Assembly (NCBI RefSeq): GCF_042242105.1
Contig: NC_092016.1
Coordinates: forward strand, 13,592,501 to 13,656,500
Length of the DNA: 64,000 nucleotides
Direction of reading: 5' to 3'
DNA from: Pempheris klunzingeri
Lineage: Eukaryota > Chordata > Actinopteri > Acropomatiformes > Pempheridae
Each line of letters starts with the position of its first letter. Within the stretch, counting starts at the first letter, position 1. Position numbers and translations under genes: made by a program. Under the pieces are notes generated by a model. It saw nothing but the letters and a program-made list of their open reading frames with translations. It was not told where the DNA came from and searched no databases. Shown here piece after piece: positions 15,125-28,677 of this stretch.

Positions 15125-18100
15125 GAATCCTCTTTTCTACACTGGTGTTTGGGCCTGCCTGTGGCTTCATCCTCGGCTCCGTCTGCACTAAGTTCTACGT
15201 GGATGCTATCTTCATCGACACCAGTGAGCTTAACATTTCTCTTATCATTATCATATATTAATCATATTATTTGAAAATGTTTCTCAGTGCCGGTGGTGTG
15301 TTGACGTCTACTGTGCCTCTCCACAGGTAAGCTGAGCGTTACTCCAGACGACCCACGGTGGATCGGGGCCTGGTGGGCAGGCTTCCTCCTGTGTGGTGCC
15401 TTACTCTTTTGCTCAGCTCTCCTCATGTTTGGCTTCCCTCAGTCCCTGCCGACCAAGGAGAGAGAAGAGGGGGCTGACAGCGAGCAGGTTATGCTTCCTC
15501 CCTCCCTGAATTCAGAGTATGAGACTCCAAAGTCGAGTAATGGGGTTGTACGCAACCACGAGCCTGCCAACAGCCCCACCTGCTGTCAGCAACTCAGGGG
15601 TGAGTGTGAAAGATCCAGCACAGTGCTGAAGTGCTGTCATGCAAGAAAAATACATTTTAGAAAATGTAAAAACACATTAAAATACATGATGGTAGAAATA
15701 AATGCATAAATAAATACATGTTTTATTTGTATAGCACATTTCAACAATGAGGCAATTCAAAGTGCTTTACATGAAACACTAAAATCACTGAAAAACATAC
15801 AGAGAAATTATACATTCACATTATAAAAGGACATGTAAATACAATAAAATTGCTCTAAATAAGAATGAAAGTGGCAGTGGAGTAAGAATTTGATACTGCT
15901 GGAATTGGTCCAAAATGGTAACATCTAAGTAATACCACAATGAAAAGTGCTCCATCACAAGTTAAGTACTGCACTAGAAATGTTGAAGGAAAAGTACTAC
16001 CAGCAAAATGTACTTAAATAGTAGTAATATTCATTAAGCAGATCGCCTCTAGTCACAGCTGTATTGTCTATGATATTACTGCAGTAATATTATACTGACG
16101 AATTAAATCGTTAGCAGCATTTTAATAGTGCACCTGGTGGAGTCGGAGAAAAGTCTGAATTACATAATGATTGAATTACACTAAAGCACCATAAAGACAA
16201 TCTATTACGAAGTCATTGGTTTATTATTCATGTTATTCGATTGCTAAATAAATTTAATGAAGTGTCAAAAAACACATACTGGTAACGAGAGTCATCACTT
16301 ATTATTGGTCCTTATTTCTTTACTACTAGTGATCCCCAAGGTGACCAAGCACCTCCTGTCGAACCCGGTGTTCACCTGCATCATCCTGGCGGCCTGCATG
16401 GAGATTGCTGTCGTGGCTGGCTTTGCAGCCTTTCTGGGAAAATACCTGGAGCAGCAGTTCAACCTCACCACCACCTCAGCAAACCAGCTGTTAGGTTCGT
16501 GTTCACAGCAAGCACACACACGCACGGTCACATACATCTGTTTAACAGGACACTAAACAGGCTTTGGCGTAACTTTATTCTTAAGGTATGACAGCCATTC
16601 CTTGTGCGTGTCTGGGGATCTTTATGGGCGGCCTGCTGGTGAAGAAGCTGAACTTGTCGGCGCTGGGAGCTATCCGCATGGCCATGCTGGTCAACCTGAT
16701 CTCCACCGCCTGCTATGTCTCCTTCCTGTTCCTGGGCTGTGACACCGGCCCCGTCGCAGGAGTGACGGTTGCATACAGAAACGGGTAAGTAAGAGCCTGA
16801 ATATGCAGTATAGCAGACATCTGTATTTAACACTGCATTCAGCAGAAGGCAGCAGTTGCCAACCAAGATTAATTTGAGGGGTTGTGAGATGAGGAAAGCA
16901 GAAAAACAAAATAGTTTCTTCTACTGTTGTTTTTTATTTATATACTGAATGACTTAACTTTCTCAGGACTATTTGAATGAAATGTTAAATATTTGAATGA
17001 AAGAAGGGGGAAAAAAATCACTCCTATATTCATACAGTACACTGTAACTGGTGACAGAGGGGCTGTAAGACATATTTCTTTGTTTTGAGAGGTTTTAGGT
17101 GAGAGAGTTATTATTCTGATCTACATAGTTAAAGTGACTTCACAGCATCTTGGCCTTCCTGGATAACTGGTTTTATGACAGGACCTATTCACCTAAGATT
17201 TTCTGGCTAAGATTAAAATCAATTTTCATAACAATGCTGCTTTTGTAACAACTAACCAATCACGTGTAACTTCAGCAGATCAGGGACAGAGTATTGTATG
17301 TAAGATGAGGTTAAATTATTGCTCTCCAGAGCAGAGAAAGCTAGACTATAGATCAAAAAAAGCTTTAATATTGTGAAAGAAATACATTGTTAAGATTTGC
17401 ACTCTGAGTGCCCAACTTATCCCAATAACATCATTTTGAGCAGTTAGATAACATTATAGTGCTGAAAAGTTACACTGCTGCCAAGGTTAGAGGACTTTAT
17501 TGGTATGAATAAAGACTCTTATCACTGCCGGTCATTGGGGCACCATGGGCTTACATTTATTCAGACAACTGTGTCATGTAATCGAGTCTATAAAAAGATT
17601 TTCTATTCAGAAAGTGACCTCGTGCTCCTCAGGGCTGCACAGCATGAATGTGAATGCAACAGACTTGACTGAATCAGTCACCAGTCATATGAAAGGGAGA
17701 GAAATAATCATGCAGCAAGACATTTCATTCACTTTTACATTGATTAAGTAGTCAACTGTAACTACTGTCTAGCTCCTATAATGGCTTTTTTATATGCAGA
17801 CAGAGGCATTCATTAATTTCTTGTTTAATTGGTCTTGATGAATTACACTTCCTTGTCACTATCTCTGTCTGTCTAGAGCTGGGAAATGTTTCCAATATTA
17901 GTGCCAAAAGTTTATTTTTCTCTTTGACGAATATCAGCATTTTTATGTTTAACAAAATAAGCCAAACTTCTCAAATGTATTAAATGTCGTACAAAAAGAA
18001 ACTGGCTATAAATGGAAAAGTCTGAATTTGGTAAATAAAATTCAAATAGTTAATTTTCTGGTTAAAGAGGAGAACCAGAAAGGGAGAAGTAAACAAGACC

Positions 18101-21100
18101 ACATTCAGATGTTTGATGTCAGCTTTCAGTACTTCACAGCTTGTTATTATTATATTTTTTTATTGCAGCACAACTAGAGCTGCAATGATCAGCCGATTAA
18201 TTGATCGGTCAATCAACAAACAACTAATTGGCAACTATTTTGATTATTGATTAATTGTTTATGTAATTGTAAAAGCAAAAATGGCAAAAAATTGTCCGAT
18301 ACCAGCTCCTCAAAACTCATTTTCTTGCTTCTATGACAGTAAGCTGAACATCTTTGTGTCTTGGGCTGATGAAAGCCCTAATCAGCCCTAATCACAACAA
18401 TGTACAACAATGTATCGTAGGCCTGAGATATAGGAAAGAATCTAAGTAATTTAAAGGGGGTATATTGATCCTTTACACAGTAAATATCTTAAAAAGGACA
18501 CATTTTACACAGGTTTGATACCCAGCTGTACCAGTGCCTTTATTAAAGCGAAAGCAGTTGTTTTGTCTGCTTGCTCCAGCAGAAATACTGACTTTAGGCC
18601 TTTATTACTTTACTTTATTTGACTACTGAAGCCAGCGCGCTTCAGAGCAGGTTAGCTGTGCACTTCAGTTTCCATGGAGATTTCAAAAGTAACCCAGAGA
18701 CCCACAGTAGAAAAGCCTGAGTGCTTCGTCTTCTGTTTTACTTGTGCCTCACACGGATACTGTATACTGTTGTTGGTTCTTACACAGTGGGAAAGGACAC
18801 TCAGGTTTTTTCTCTGTGTGTCTCTTAGGACTCTGCGGGTGGGCGAGAAGCCAGAAGCTCAGTGCATCAGCCACTGCAACTGTTTCACCTCCTCCATCAG
18901 CCCTGTGTGTGGCTCCAATGATGTCACCTACCTCTCAGCCTGCTTCGCCGGGTGCACCCATACGGGGAGGACTCAGGCCACGTCGAACTCCGCTCAGGTG
19001 TTTACCCTAATATTGACGGTGTTCAGAAAAAGTAATATGGGCAAGGGGTAGTTCTCTATCTGATTGTATCACAGAAAAACTACCAGAAGAATTACAGATG
19101 ACGCAGGCTTTTCTTTGGATGTATTAAAATGTGCTATATGCTTTGGTATTAAGTTAAAAGTAAAAAAAGGCCCTGTATTTCATAGTTCTGTCATCATCTA
19201 TCACATGCTGGGTAATCAAGTTGCACTGTGGTAGTTTTGAGATCAGATGCCGACTGCAGATTTGTGCCCTCTATATTCAAATCACATGCAGGGGGAGTTT
19301 CTCTCAGCTCAGCAGCATAAACTATAACTATTATTGCTGTCTGACTGCAGCAGTTTTAGCCGCAATTTCGTTTTTTTGGTGCGGATTTAAAGTAGAAGTC
19401 ACTTGATGTCACTTGTCTGACTGTTTTGATACCAGGTTTTCCTCCAAATGGGAAAATCACACAGAACAGCTATTTCATATTTTCCCTATAATTTGATTTT
19501 TCACTTGGTTCTTGGATGAACCCTGTCGTCTTTTTCTCTTCACAGAACCTGACTGGATGCGGTTGTGTATCCACTGTGAGCGAACTGGCCACGGCGATTC
19601 CAGGAAAATGTCCGACGCCGGGCTGCCAGGAGGCTTTCCTCATCTTCCTCTGTGTGATCTGTGCCTGCAGCCTGGTCGGCGCCATGGCCCAGACCCCCTC
19701 TGTTATCATCCTAATCAGGTATGTGTATATAAACGTGCGAGTGTGAGAGAGTGTGTGTGGTGTTTGTGAAGAGGAGTGAATGTGATGTGTTTCTTGCACA
19801 GAATCTATAAGGAAAACAAACATTGTAACTTGTTCTATGTGCTTGTCTTGTAGGACTGTGAGCCCTGAACTGAAATCCTACGCACTTGGAGTGTTGTTTC
19901 TCTTGTTACGACTCCTCGGTAAGAACTAATAGAGAACTTTCATCAGAATACAAATTGATGTGAGGCACCATGTGCATCTGCTACAGTGGAGGTTTACCAG
20001 AGTGTTTGCAGCACACCTAGTTAATCTGTCACTTGTGCAAATGCATGACTTGATCGAAGTCCGATGCTTTATTGGTTTTATTTATTTCCACAAAGGGAAT
20101 AAATCGGATCAACCATACAGCATTAGGGTTGATGACAGTTGAAAAACAAACACACTTCCAGGTGTAGGAGGAGTAATGGAATTAAGAAAGTCTAAATCAA
20201 GTTATCGAGAAGTACACAGGTCTACTGTACATGAGACATAATGTGATATTATTCTGAATGATTCTTGTGTTTAAGGAAGGAATACATTTCTTAAAATATA
20301 TTTAATGTTCATGATGATAGTGTCAGATATGAAATATCATCAGGAACAGACTTTTGATATTAACTGCTACTTACCTCATTGATTTCATTATCTTCCCCGT
20401 CTTTGTGTTGAGTGTTAGGATGGGATGAATCTTCTACTATTCCTCCTCTTTTCCAAGTTAGAGGAATAGTTTGAGTTCATTCACAGTCTTCCCATGAGCT
20501 AGATGAGAAGATTTACCTTCAGACAGGCTGGCTGTTGCCCACTGTTTCCAGTCTTCATGCATATTTACCGTACATACATGAGAGTGATACCGATCTCATC
20601 ATCAGCTCTCAGCAAGAAAGCAAATGTATTTCCCAAAATGTTGAACTATTACTTATTCGTCACTGAGGATGGTTTTAACATTAATGCTTTAGAATTGAGA
20701 ACTGTAGAGCAGTTCTATAACCTTCATTTAATCCGGTAATCTCATCGACAGAGACAAGGGACCTGGTATCTACCTAATTATGTATATTTTATTCTCACAT
20801 ATACATATATATGTGTGTGTGTGTATATATATGCTCTTACTTTTATTCTGTATCTCATTACAAAGCTGAGAAACACACAAAGAATTCCATCGTACCTGTT
20901 CTTACACATGCAAATGACAATAAACTAACATAGATTCAAAGTTAAAGTTAAGCATCAGCCTGCAGGATGACCCACTGAAATTCATCCTACAGTCCCTTGG
21001 TTGAAATCCTCAGTAATTTATGCTGTGCAAAGCAGTCTTCCCCTGGGATCTGGTCTGGTGAGCAGTGGTTTTAAATTCTAGAGGAAGAATGATATACTAA

Positions 21101-21626
21101 CGTAATTAGTGTTCAGGCACTTATTCATGTGCAGAAAACAGAACTAAAATTCAGTTTAAAAGAAAAAGGCCAAGTGATGATTTGAAATTGACCCAGAATG
21201 CACATAAAGCAATTTTTCTTTGTTGCTTGATTTGATTGTTTTTGTGGGCTCAGTCAGTGTTTCTGTTTCACAGGATTCATCCCTCCTCCGCTGATCTTCG
21301 GTGCTGGGATCGACTCTACCTGCCTTTTCTGGAGTTCAGACTGCGGCGATAAGGGCGCTTGCCTGCTGTACGACAACGTAGCTTACAGGCACCTGTATGT
21401 GAGCCTCGCCATCATACTCAAGGGCGTCGCCTTCCTCCTCTACGCCACCACGTGGTATTGCTTACGTAGGAACTACAAGAAGTACATCAAAAGTCACGAG
21501 GGCTACTTGACGCCGACTGAGTTTTACCCCTCTCTTACAGACGGACCCAAGCTAGTTGACAGGACAAAGTTTATATATAACCTCGAGGACCATGAGTTTT
21601 GTGAAAATATGGAGTCAGTTTTATAG
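15125..21626 (+). CDS. slco3a1: Solute carrier organic anion transporter 3A1 (OATP3A1), last eight coding exons
   Basis: A 12-TM sodium-independent plasma-membrane transporter for organic anions such as prostaglandins and thyroid hormone. Coding exons: 15125-15223, 15327-15599, 16330-16494, 16586-16784, 18829-18997, 19546-19718, 19854-19918, 21274-21626 (TAG stop). All have AG acceptors and GT donors, and their phases join into one frame of 497 complete codons. Diagnostic stretches are FGPACGFILGS, DDPRWIGAWW, MTAIPCACLGIF, the cysteine-rich Kazal-like extracellular loop (SPVCGSNDVTYLSACFAGC), MAQTPSVIILIRTVSPELKS and the C-terminus FIYNLEDHEFCENMESVL. These match OATP3A1 rather than other OATPs. 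About 210 N-terminal residues lie off the left edge. The Kazal-like loop has about ten extra residues at the 18997/19546 junction compared with the human protein as I remember it. st8sia2 follows on the same strand, as in tetrapods. Confidence 0.96.
15719..15785 (-). repeat. L2-like retroposon 3' tail
   Basis: Read on the minus strand, this gives 'catgtaaagcactttgaatt' followed by a 'tgttgaaatgtgctataca' and 'aataaa' end. That is the characteristic 3' tail of L2-type LINEs and their SINE partners in fish. It sits in the slco3a1 intron between exons 15327-15599 and 16330-16494. Only the tail was recognised. Confidence 0.65.
18165..18420. repeat. AT-rich 'gattaatcgatt'-type fish MITE-like repeat
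   Basis: Begins 'agagctgcaatgatcagccg' and continues with repeated 'attaattg'/'gatcg' words, then 'aaaaatggcaaaaaatt', 'ccagctcctcaaa' and a 'gacagtaagctgaacatctt' end. This order is typical of a very common teleost non-autonomous repeat. A similar order of words is present at 60880-61090, and a decayed one at 43890-44110. It lies in the slco3a1 intron before exon 18829-18997. Confidence 0.65.
20460..20655. mobile_element. Short decayed copy of the MITE-like TIR element
   Basis: The left end 'gaggaatagtttgag...agctagatgagaagatt' and right end 'agcaagaaagcaaa', 'atttcccaaaatgttgaacta' correspond to the inverted ends of the 11755-12441 element. Most of the interior is missing. It lies in the last slco3a1 intron. 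Confidence 0.65.
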
Positions 21627-23160
21627 TTTGTTACACGAGAAAAGGACAATATGGACATTCGTATTCTCTCAAAGGAATATTTCACGATTTTATTCTTGTT
21701 TTATTGAGAGGATAAAATAAAATGTTTTTGATAAAGGCAATCTATTTAATGGCTCATTCAGGTCCCAGGAGGCATTGCTCTCCACTGCGCTCCACTGTCC
21801 TCGAGAAACTGTCGAATGGGTCCATTTTAGTCGTTTACGTATCAGCGAGTTGTTGTCCAGTGTTGACGGTGAATTCCTGTGTTGACTTGTTGATAGACGA
21901 CAACTCCAGTACTGTCTGGCTCAGTCCTAGTCGATTTTTAGTGAGTGGACATGATGCTACTACAACTATAGTTGCCATATTGTTTTAGGTCTGTCATGAT
22001 TTCCAGCGATCTGTGTGAAAAATGACAGTTTCCTTTCAGTCAGTGCACTGTGTGTTCTGCCTGTCACTCTTTCAAAAACTAGATTTTTATGATACAAAAA
22101 AAGTTTGGGTGATTCTTCAGTTATTCATATTTAAAACGTTGCCAAGTGTTTACAAACTAATAGTTCATCAGTTAATGCATTTTGTTTCAATGCAGGAAGG
22201 TTTCTTATTAAAAAGAGAACAGAAGCACCCAGACTGGGTTATTATAGTGGCCTATTAGATGTTTTGACTGTCAGAAAATCAAGTCGAATAACTTTAAACA
22301 AGTTATTGTTTTCGTGTCATCATGCACTGTTCAGTTTCTCGTTCTCTTGCTGGATTACAGGCACTGTTTTTGATACTGTTGAGACTAGTCTATAAAGTCT
22401 CATCTGACAGGTGCAAACGTGCAATTCATATCTGATACGTCCATGTTGGTTACTAGTTTTGTGTCAGACTGCAGGTTTGTTTTTCCACTATAGCAGTTTG
22501 TTTCATTTCCATGTTTGTTTCTACATCTGCAGAGTTTATTCAGCCTAATATGTCTTAATAAGGGATTATTCAGATAAGAATGTTACTTCTTTTTTTTTGA
22601 CTTTTACACCTAGTGGAAGAGCAAAGAGGAAAATCAATAATATTTCTATGTGTTTGGACTTTCAAGTAAAAGAGATAATGAGTAATATATTTGTTTAATT
22701 AGGCCCAGAATGTTTTATTAGATTGTATTTGAAAGAACAGTATAAATTCTATCTAATCTAACTATCTGAGATGAGTGTGTGTCTAATGTCACAGAAGAAT
22801 TGGGACAATTCATAGTAATGAAAGTAGCATGTTGCATTATTGGGGAAAAAAATAAATAAAGAAACACAGGCTGTGTTTTCAAAGTAGATGTGTAAAATCT
22901 GAGATGAAAGTTAGAGGAATGCGACAGGAGGCTGTGTGTGCAAGGTCAAACGAGGCGAACAACACGAAGGACACACTGAATTTATTCCTGGACACGTATT
23001 CGAAGAACTCTTTAACGCTTCGCAGCACATACGACCTGTTACTCTACTGATCTCTCTGAAGTTACAGTTTTGACATTGTCCCTTTTCTTACACTTTTTTG
23101 TATTGCAACATATCATTTATTTTACTCTGGAAATAAATTATTTTTCAGAAAAGAAATAAA
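21627..23160 (+). other. slco3a1: slco3a1 3' UTR with candidate polyadenylation signals
   Basis: The sequence after the TAG stop has no credible reading frame. AATAAA hexamers occur at 21716-21721 (proximal) and at 23132-23137 and 23155-23160 (distal pair). The distal pair would give a 3' UTR of about 1.5 kb and the proximal one about 100 bases, so alternative polyadenylation is possible. The actual cleavage sites are inferred, not shown. Confidence 0.55.
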
Positions 23161-23939
23161 AATGCGGGTGTTTTTGCATTCTTTTTAAAGACCATCATTT
23201 TAGACAGCTTCTTTGTGCAGCGTTCTTCACATTATGTTTAGTTTGGTTTTAATCTGTCAGAAACGGCCCACAACCAACAAAAGTGTTGAAATATTTACAA
23301 AATCAAATTATGATATCCACAAAGACTGCTGTGCCTCTGTTTACACTGCAGAAGTATGAGAAAGCTGAATTATGGCACGTATCCCTGATTATACAAACAG
23401 TACGTTTTTACAAAAACAAAAGGGGTTTTCAGCTGTTTTAGTGAATTTTGACCATTTTAAATCATCTGGTAACATTTTTGGACCACGTATATCCGAGGAT
23501 TTAGATCCAAAAGAACCAAAGGAAAGAGTAATAGATAAATACCCTGAATATTCAGATTTGATACAACATTATGTTCTATCAAATACGCACTTTAACCTTT
23601 ATACTAGAGCTGAGGCACCATAAAGGGAAGTTTAGTCACTGTCTATTCATAGCTCATCATGTGCTGTCAGTGCTCACCCGGAGTATTGAGCCGGGCAATG
23701 AATGGACCACAAAAGTACAGAGAGTTCTCATATTTTGGTTTGCACAGCAGATTTAAAGCTTCTAGTTTAGCTTTTAGCATTAATTTATGACTCAAAAGGG
23801 TGCCATACAATGCAGATTTCAAAAAGAAAAGCCCAACCACCATTCCTGTCATCCACCAAACTGAATGTTTTATCATCCTTTTAAAAGCTGTAGAACATTT
23901 ATCAGCTTCCAAAGTAGATTAGGAAGGTAACTGCTGAGG

Positions 23940-24700
23940 GAAGGAGGAACAAATACAAGTCAGGTACTTCAAAGTGCTTTACATAAGAAATGAGCGTAAC
24001 AAATAAAGGCATTAAGACAAGATGTAAAAGACACACATGGCAACATAAAAAGGCACATAGATAAGTAAAAGTAAAATACAACATAAAAATTGAATAAAAC
24101 GTGAAAATGAATGTTACAGCTCAGTACAAACTATGTATGGATACAACACATTTAATTTATGGCAAACAGAAATGTTTCAAGCCTTGACTTAAAGGGAGAG
24201 CTGGAGCAGATCTCAGGTTTTCTGGGAGTTTGCTTCAGATATTTGGTGCATGAAAACTGACTGCTGCTTCTCCTTGTTTAGTTTTGTCTCTGGGGACGGT
24301 AAGCAGACGAACTTCAGAGGCGGTTCGTAACAGAGCAGCACATCAGAAAAAGATTTTGGCCCTAAACCATTCAGTGCTTTAGAAACCAACAGTATCATTT
24401 TGAAATCAATTCTTTGGCACACAGGCAGGCAGTGTGAAGATGTGAGCAGTGGACTGATGTGACCCACTCTCCTGGCCTGACTGAGGCAGCAGCGCTCTGA
24501 TCAGCTGCAGCCGTCTGATCGACTGTTCAGAGAGACCTGTGAAGGCAGGGTTACAGTAGTCAAGCCAACAGGGGATCAAAGCACGGGCACCTTTTTCTAA
24601 ATCCTGCTGAGACTCAAGTCTTTTAATTCTTGATAGATTCTTCACATGATGGCTGATTTTGCACTTGACCTGGTGTGGACTTTCACCTTTCACCAAAGTG
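23940..24700 (-). mobile_element. L2-like non-LTR retrotransposon, 3' fragment (broken reverse-transcriptase C-terminus)
   Basis: Minus-strand translation gives, in two frames linked by a shift near 24410-24460, blocks typical of the region downstream of the L2 reverse-transcriptase core: 'DLEKGARALIPCWLDYCNP', 'FTGLSEQSIRRLQLIRA', then 'LPVCQRIDFKMILLVSKAL'. It ends with the L2-type 3' tail around 'gtaaagcactttgaagtacc' near 23970. Frames are disrupted and the 5' part (endonuclease and RT core) is absent, so this is a dead, 5'-truncated copy. Confidence 0.85.
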
Positions 24701-25822
24701 CTTTGGCATAATGACAGGGATACATTTGCAATCTACAAATGGAGAGTGAAAATAGACAAAGCAGCCAAGATGCAACCAAAATATTGTGTCATTTTTGAGA
24801 GCGATGACCCTTTCCATGCTAAAATGAAAGCCATAAACAGCAGATTGAAAGAAAATTCCTATTTCATTTTCAGCCACTACATTACCTGATGAAAATGTAA
24901 TGTCACAACATTGTGATTGTACCCCATAGATCATCATTTTGGGAGCATCTACTCAGCATGCCGCCGCCGCCGCCTTCCTCCCTTGAGATTGTTTTTGCCT
25001 GTGCAGCTGATATCAGGCTGGCATAAGCATACACCACCTTATCCTCCACTACTCTAACATATACTGAAAGTTCACGTTTTGAGTAACATTTTGGCCAAAC
25101 TGTACGACAGCGAGAGCTTAAGTGAAGACCAGGAAATAAGAGACGACATTTCTTCGTGGCCAACAATCACATTCTCAAAATATTTAAAAGGTTGCCCTTA
25201 ACGTTTCAAAAAAAGAAAGTGTCACACCTGCCCACTGCCAATTACCGGCTGACCTGACTGTCACAGCAGCAGAGTTACGGCGGTCGGATTTAGTGTGTGT
25301 GGGCATGTTGCTTTTACACAGTGCACATATTATTTGCTGTGAATTTGAAGCCTCCTCAGAGAAAATGAAATTAAAATGATGACTTTGTACCAAAGCTGAA
25401 GTCCCTCTGCAGCTTTAAACAACTGAGCCAAAACTAGGCTTAGTCTCTTTTTTTTTTTTTTTTTTGTGCAAAACACCCGCAAAAAAGAACATTTATTGAG
25501 GCACCATTTACGTGTCATCTTCAAACACTATCAAATGCAACAAAACAAACAAAAACGTCTGCTGGACTGGAATGAATCGCACAGTTTCATTAAAATCATA
25601 GATCTCACTGGGCTAAAATAAAAAATTGATACTATGTAAATACTAAATAATGAATTATAACTATTCAAAATGTTAATGTTCAGCTTGTGCAGTGACGCAG
25701 CCACAGAAATAGACACTTCTATGAAAACAACATATCATGGTTACTATCATCTCTAAGCTTGTATGGATGTAAATATAACACGCTTTGAAAAGTCAGTGTG
25801 AGTGCATTGTGGGTTTCTGTAT

Positions 25823-25824
<2 letters not shown>

Positions 25825-25862
<38 letters not shown>
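25825..25862. repeat. (TG)n microsatellite
   Basis: About 19 perfect TG/GT dinucleotide units in intergenic sequence. Open frames of Val/Cys or Thr/His repeats across it are artefacts. Confidence 0.97.
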
Positions 25863-25864
<2 letters not shown>

Positions 25865-26876
25865 ATGTGGTTGTCAGGTGGTTGTAAAGTCTAATAATAG
25901 CACAATGACACGCTTCCACGAGACAAAAAAGCTCTTGCGTTATGACAAACAGCAACAGATTCAGAAGCATCTGCCTCAGTTAACAATACTCTGTGATACA
26001 CACCTCACTCCTGATGCTCGTCACATCAAAGACACACAAACTGCCAGTACGAGTGTCGGGGAAAGCGTCCTTATTGAAAGTCAAAGCACAGAAAAAGCCA
26101 CCAACCTCGAAATAGAAGCTGCTGCAGGCAAGAGTTTCCTCTTTTAATCAAGAGGCGTCAATTACCCTAATGAGTGCTTTAGTAAGATGAACTGTTACAC
26201 AACAACTCCACCAGAGAAAATGAAGCAATAAATCCTCCGGGGAGAGCTTTGTCTTATGTCTCTCCCATACTGTTGAGGGGTGCACTGTCTATGTTTCACT
26301 GAATATTAATCTAGTGGAGTGACTGACTTCGGCCTTCTGACATTTCAGTTTTCATGCCCGGATGTTGATTCTTTTAACAATAAGATCAGAAACCGTAAGA
26401 TGAATGCATATGTGAGATTTTACATACACACAAATGTCCTCAAGTGTATGCAAATGCAAAACATAGAATTATAATAATGAATCAGCACTAGACAGTACCA
26501 TTAATACCAGGGTAAATATGATTATGCGTTTTGTCATTACGTGCGGCAGCTGCACTTTTCACTATATGTAAATTAGCCCTTTATCCACATCTGTGAAGTG
26601 CAATTGTGTGGATAATTAAATGCATGAAATGTGAAAATAGAGCTAACACTTTACATTTGCTTCGACTAATTAGTGCTTGATTTGCAATTAAAACACCAGC
26701 TACCCATGTGTTAACAGAGTGGTCAGCCGTCATGTATGTTTGAGCCTCCGTCAGCAAAAACACACGACAGATAATAAACTATGATACAGTAGAGCTGGAG
26801 ATGTGAGTGGTGAGGAAATGATGTTCATCAGCTTCAAAGTCTGATGAGTAAGACTTGGACGTCTGAGTCCTGAAGG

Positions 26877-26901
26877 ATGATGATGATGATGATGATGATG
26901 A
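26877..26901. repeat. (GAT)n trinucleotide microsatellite
   Basis: Eight or so consecutive GAT/TGA units in non-coding intergenic sequence. Confidence 0.95.
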
Positions 26902-28351
26902 ACAAACGAAATCGCTTTAATTAGGACATATTGTAAAAAAATAAACTTTATGCATACATTTATTTAGTTTGTTATCTATTAAGTAATGTAAAGACACAAA
27001 AGCCGCCAAAATGTGGCTACAGGGTTTCTCGCATACTGTAGTTAATCACACCGAGGGCAGCTAATGTAGCTGTTATAATTAAAACAGCCACCTCGCACAA
27101 ACATTTGTTCAGTAACTTATTGATAATGACATTGTTAACATGTGTTTACTCTGTGCTTAATCGCCAGTTAATTAGGCAGCATTTTGTGAACTTCAGCGTA
27201 AATTGTTGCGCTAAGTGGGTCTTTGCTGAGAGTCCAACCTGAACATTTATATGCTAGAGGTGTAGCAAACAGTTTAGCAGGACTCTGCAAGAAAGAGCAA
27301 ACATGCTCAGCTAGCCTTTTCAGGATAAACATAAGCTTTGAGGAATATATAATCAAAGAAATATCTGGGCACAGCAGAGGCGGTGGTGGAGACAGTATAA
27401 TACAAAGATATGTGGTCTGATGCATTTCTTTTTCCGACATCAGCAGTCCTACCATTTTGTACAAGAAAAAAAAAAATGAAAGTCCCTGAGCAATGCAAAA
27501 GAATAGAAATGTATTTTTTCTGAAATGATAGCAGTGATAGATTCATTACTACAGAGGGAATATCTCACCTCAAAATGAAACAAAGTCACAGTACTTTTAT
27601 CTCAGCCTTCCTCCCTACCGTGGAAGTTAACCACTCCAAAGACCTTTAACCCGTCTGACCTCCCGCAGCACGATTCAAGCATCAGTAGTGTTTTGTTGTT
27701 GTAGCTGCTCGCTGTGGAGGTAGTTTTAACTAGTTTACACACAGTTTGGTAGTTCGTTCCAGTGGATCCCAACCTAGTGCTCGAGTCTCCTCCAAAGGCT
27801 CAAATTATCAATCTAAGGGGGTTGTGAGATGATTAGAAAAGAAGAGGAATCTCTACAATCTATTCTAACTTCTTCTAATTGTTGTTCTTTTATGAAATAT
27901 TGGGCAATCTTACCTCTTTTGGTCTTGAACGGATCTTCGAATGAAATCTGAGAGGTTTGACAGCAGCTGTTTTTTTGGTAAAGGTTGGTCTATTGGTCTA
28001 AACCTTGAACAATGCATACACTTAATCCTATGTATTTCTATATAAAATCCTAATCTAAAAACAAGTGTATAACAATCAGATAGTGGAGAAAAAGATGTGC
28101 ACCCCTGAATTGTAATCGGGTAGAGGCATAAAACATCAAGCAAAGTACAAGAACCTTCAATTGTGGCTCAGTAGAGAAAACCTGGGCTACTCAATGGCGC
28201 TATAAAAAGATGTCCCCATTAAACTCAGTGGCTGTCTGACCTAGTGGGGCTCACCCACTGTGTCTTTGGCTTCCACGTGAGCATCACCGAAGCCTTGACC
28301 TCTATTTTGACATCACACAGCACACACATGTGATTATGACGTGCGTCTGCT

Positions 28352-28374
28352 CACACACACACACACACACACAC
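28352..28374. repeat. (CA)n microsatellite upstream of st8sia2
   Basis: About 11 CA units roughly 490 bases upstream of the st8sia2 start codon. Confidence 0.95.
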
Positions 28375-28379
28375 CTGTA

Positions 28380-28630
28380 CAGATGTCTTCCTCCACCTCC
28401 ACCTCCTCTCGGGGAGCCAACATCACCCCTGGGGGAGTGAAATCAGGGGGGCTGGAGGTGGAGATGCAGAGTTGGCCGCTGCGCCTTTAAGGCTGCATGT
28501 GGTCTACATCTCGGTGCTCCCATGGCAGGCTCTGTGGGTGCACGCTTTCAAAGTTTGACTGGGGAATAGAGGTACCAGTGGGGACGGCGGCAGCAGCATC
28601 GCCCCGTCGGGACACACACACACACACACA

Positions 28631-28677
<47 letters not shown>

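Larger units (their letters stand above)
23161..28380. other. Intergenic region between slco3a1 and st8sia2
   Basis: No gene is supported here. Contents are an unidentified 83-codon open frame at 23372-23623, an L2-like LINE fragment on the minus strand (23940-24700), a poly-T run near 25449-25465, a (TG)n microsatellite (25825-25862) and a (GAT)n run (26877-26901). The rest is AT-rich sequence with no recognised elements. Confidence 0.7.
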
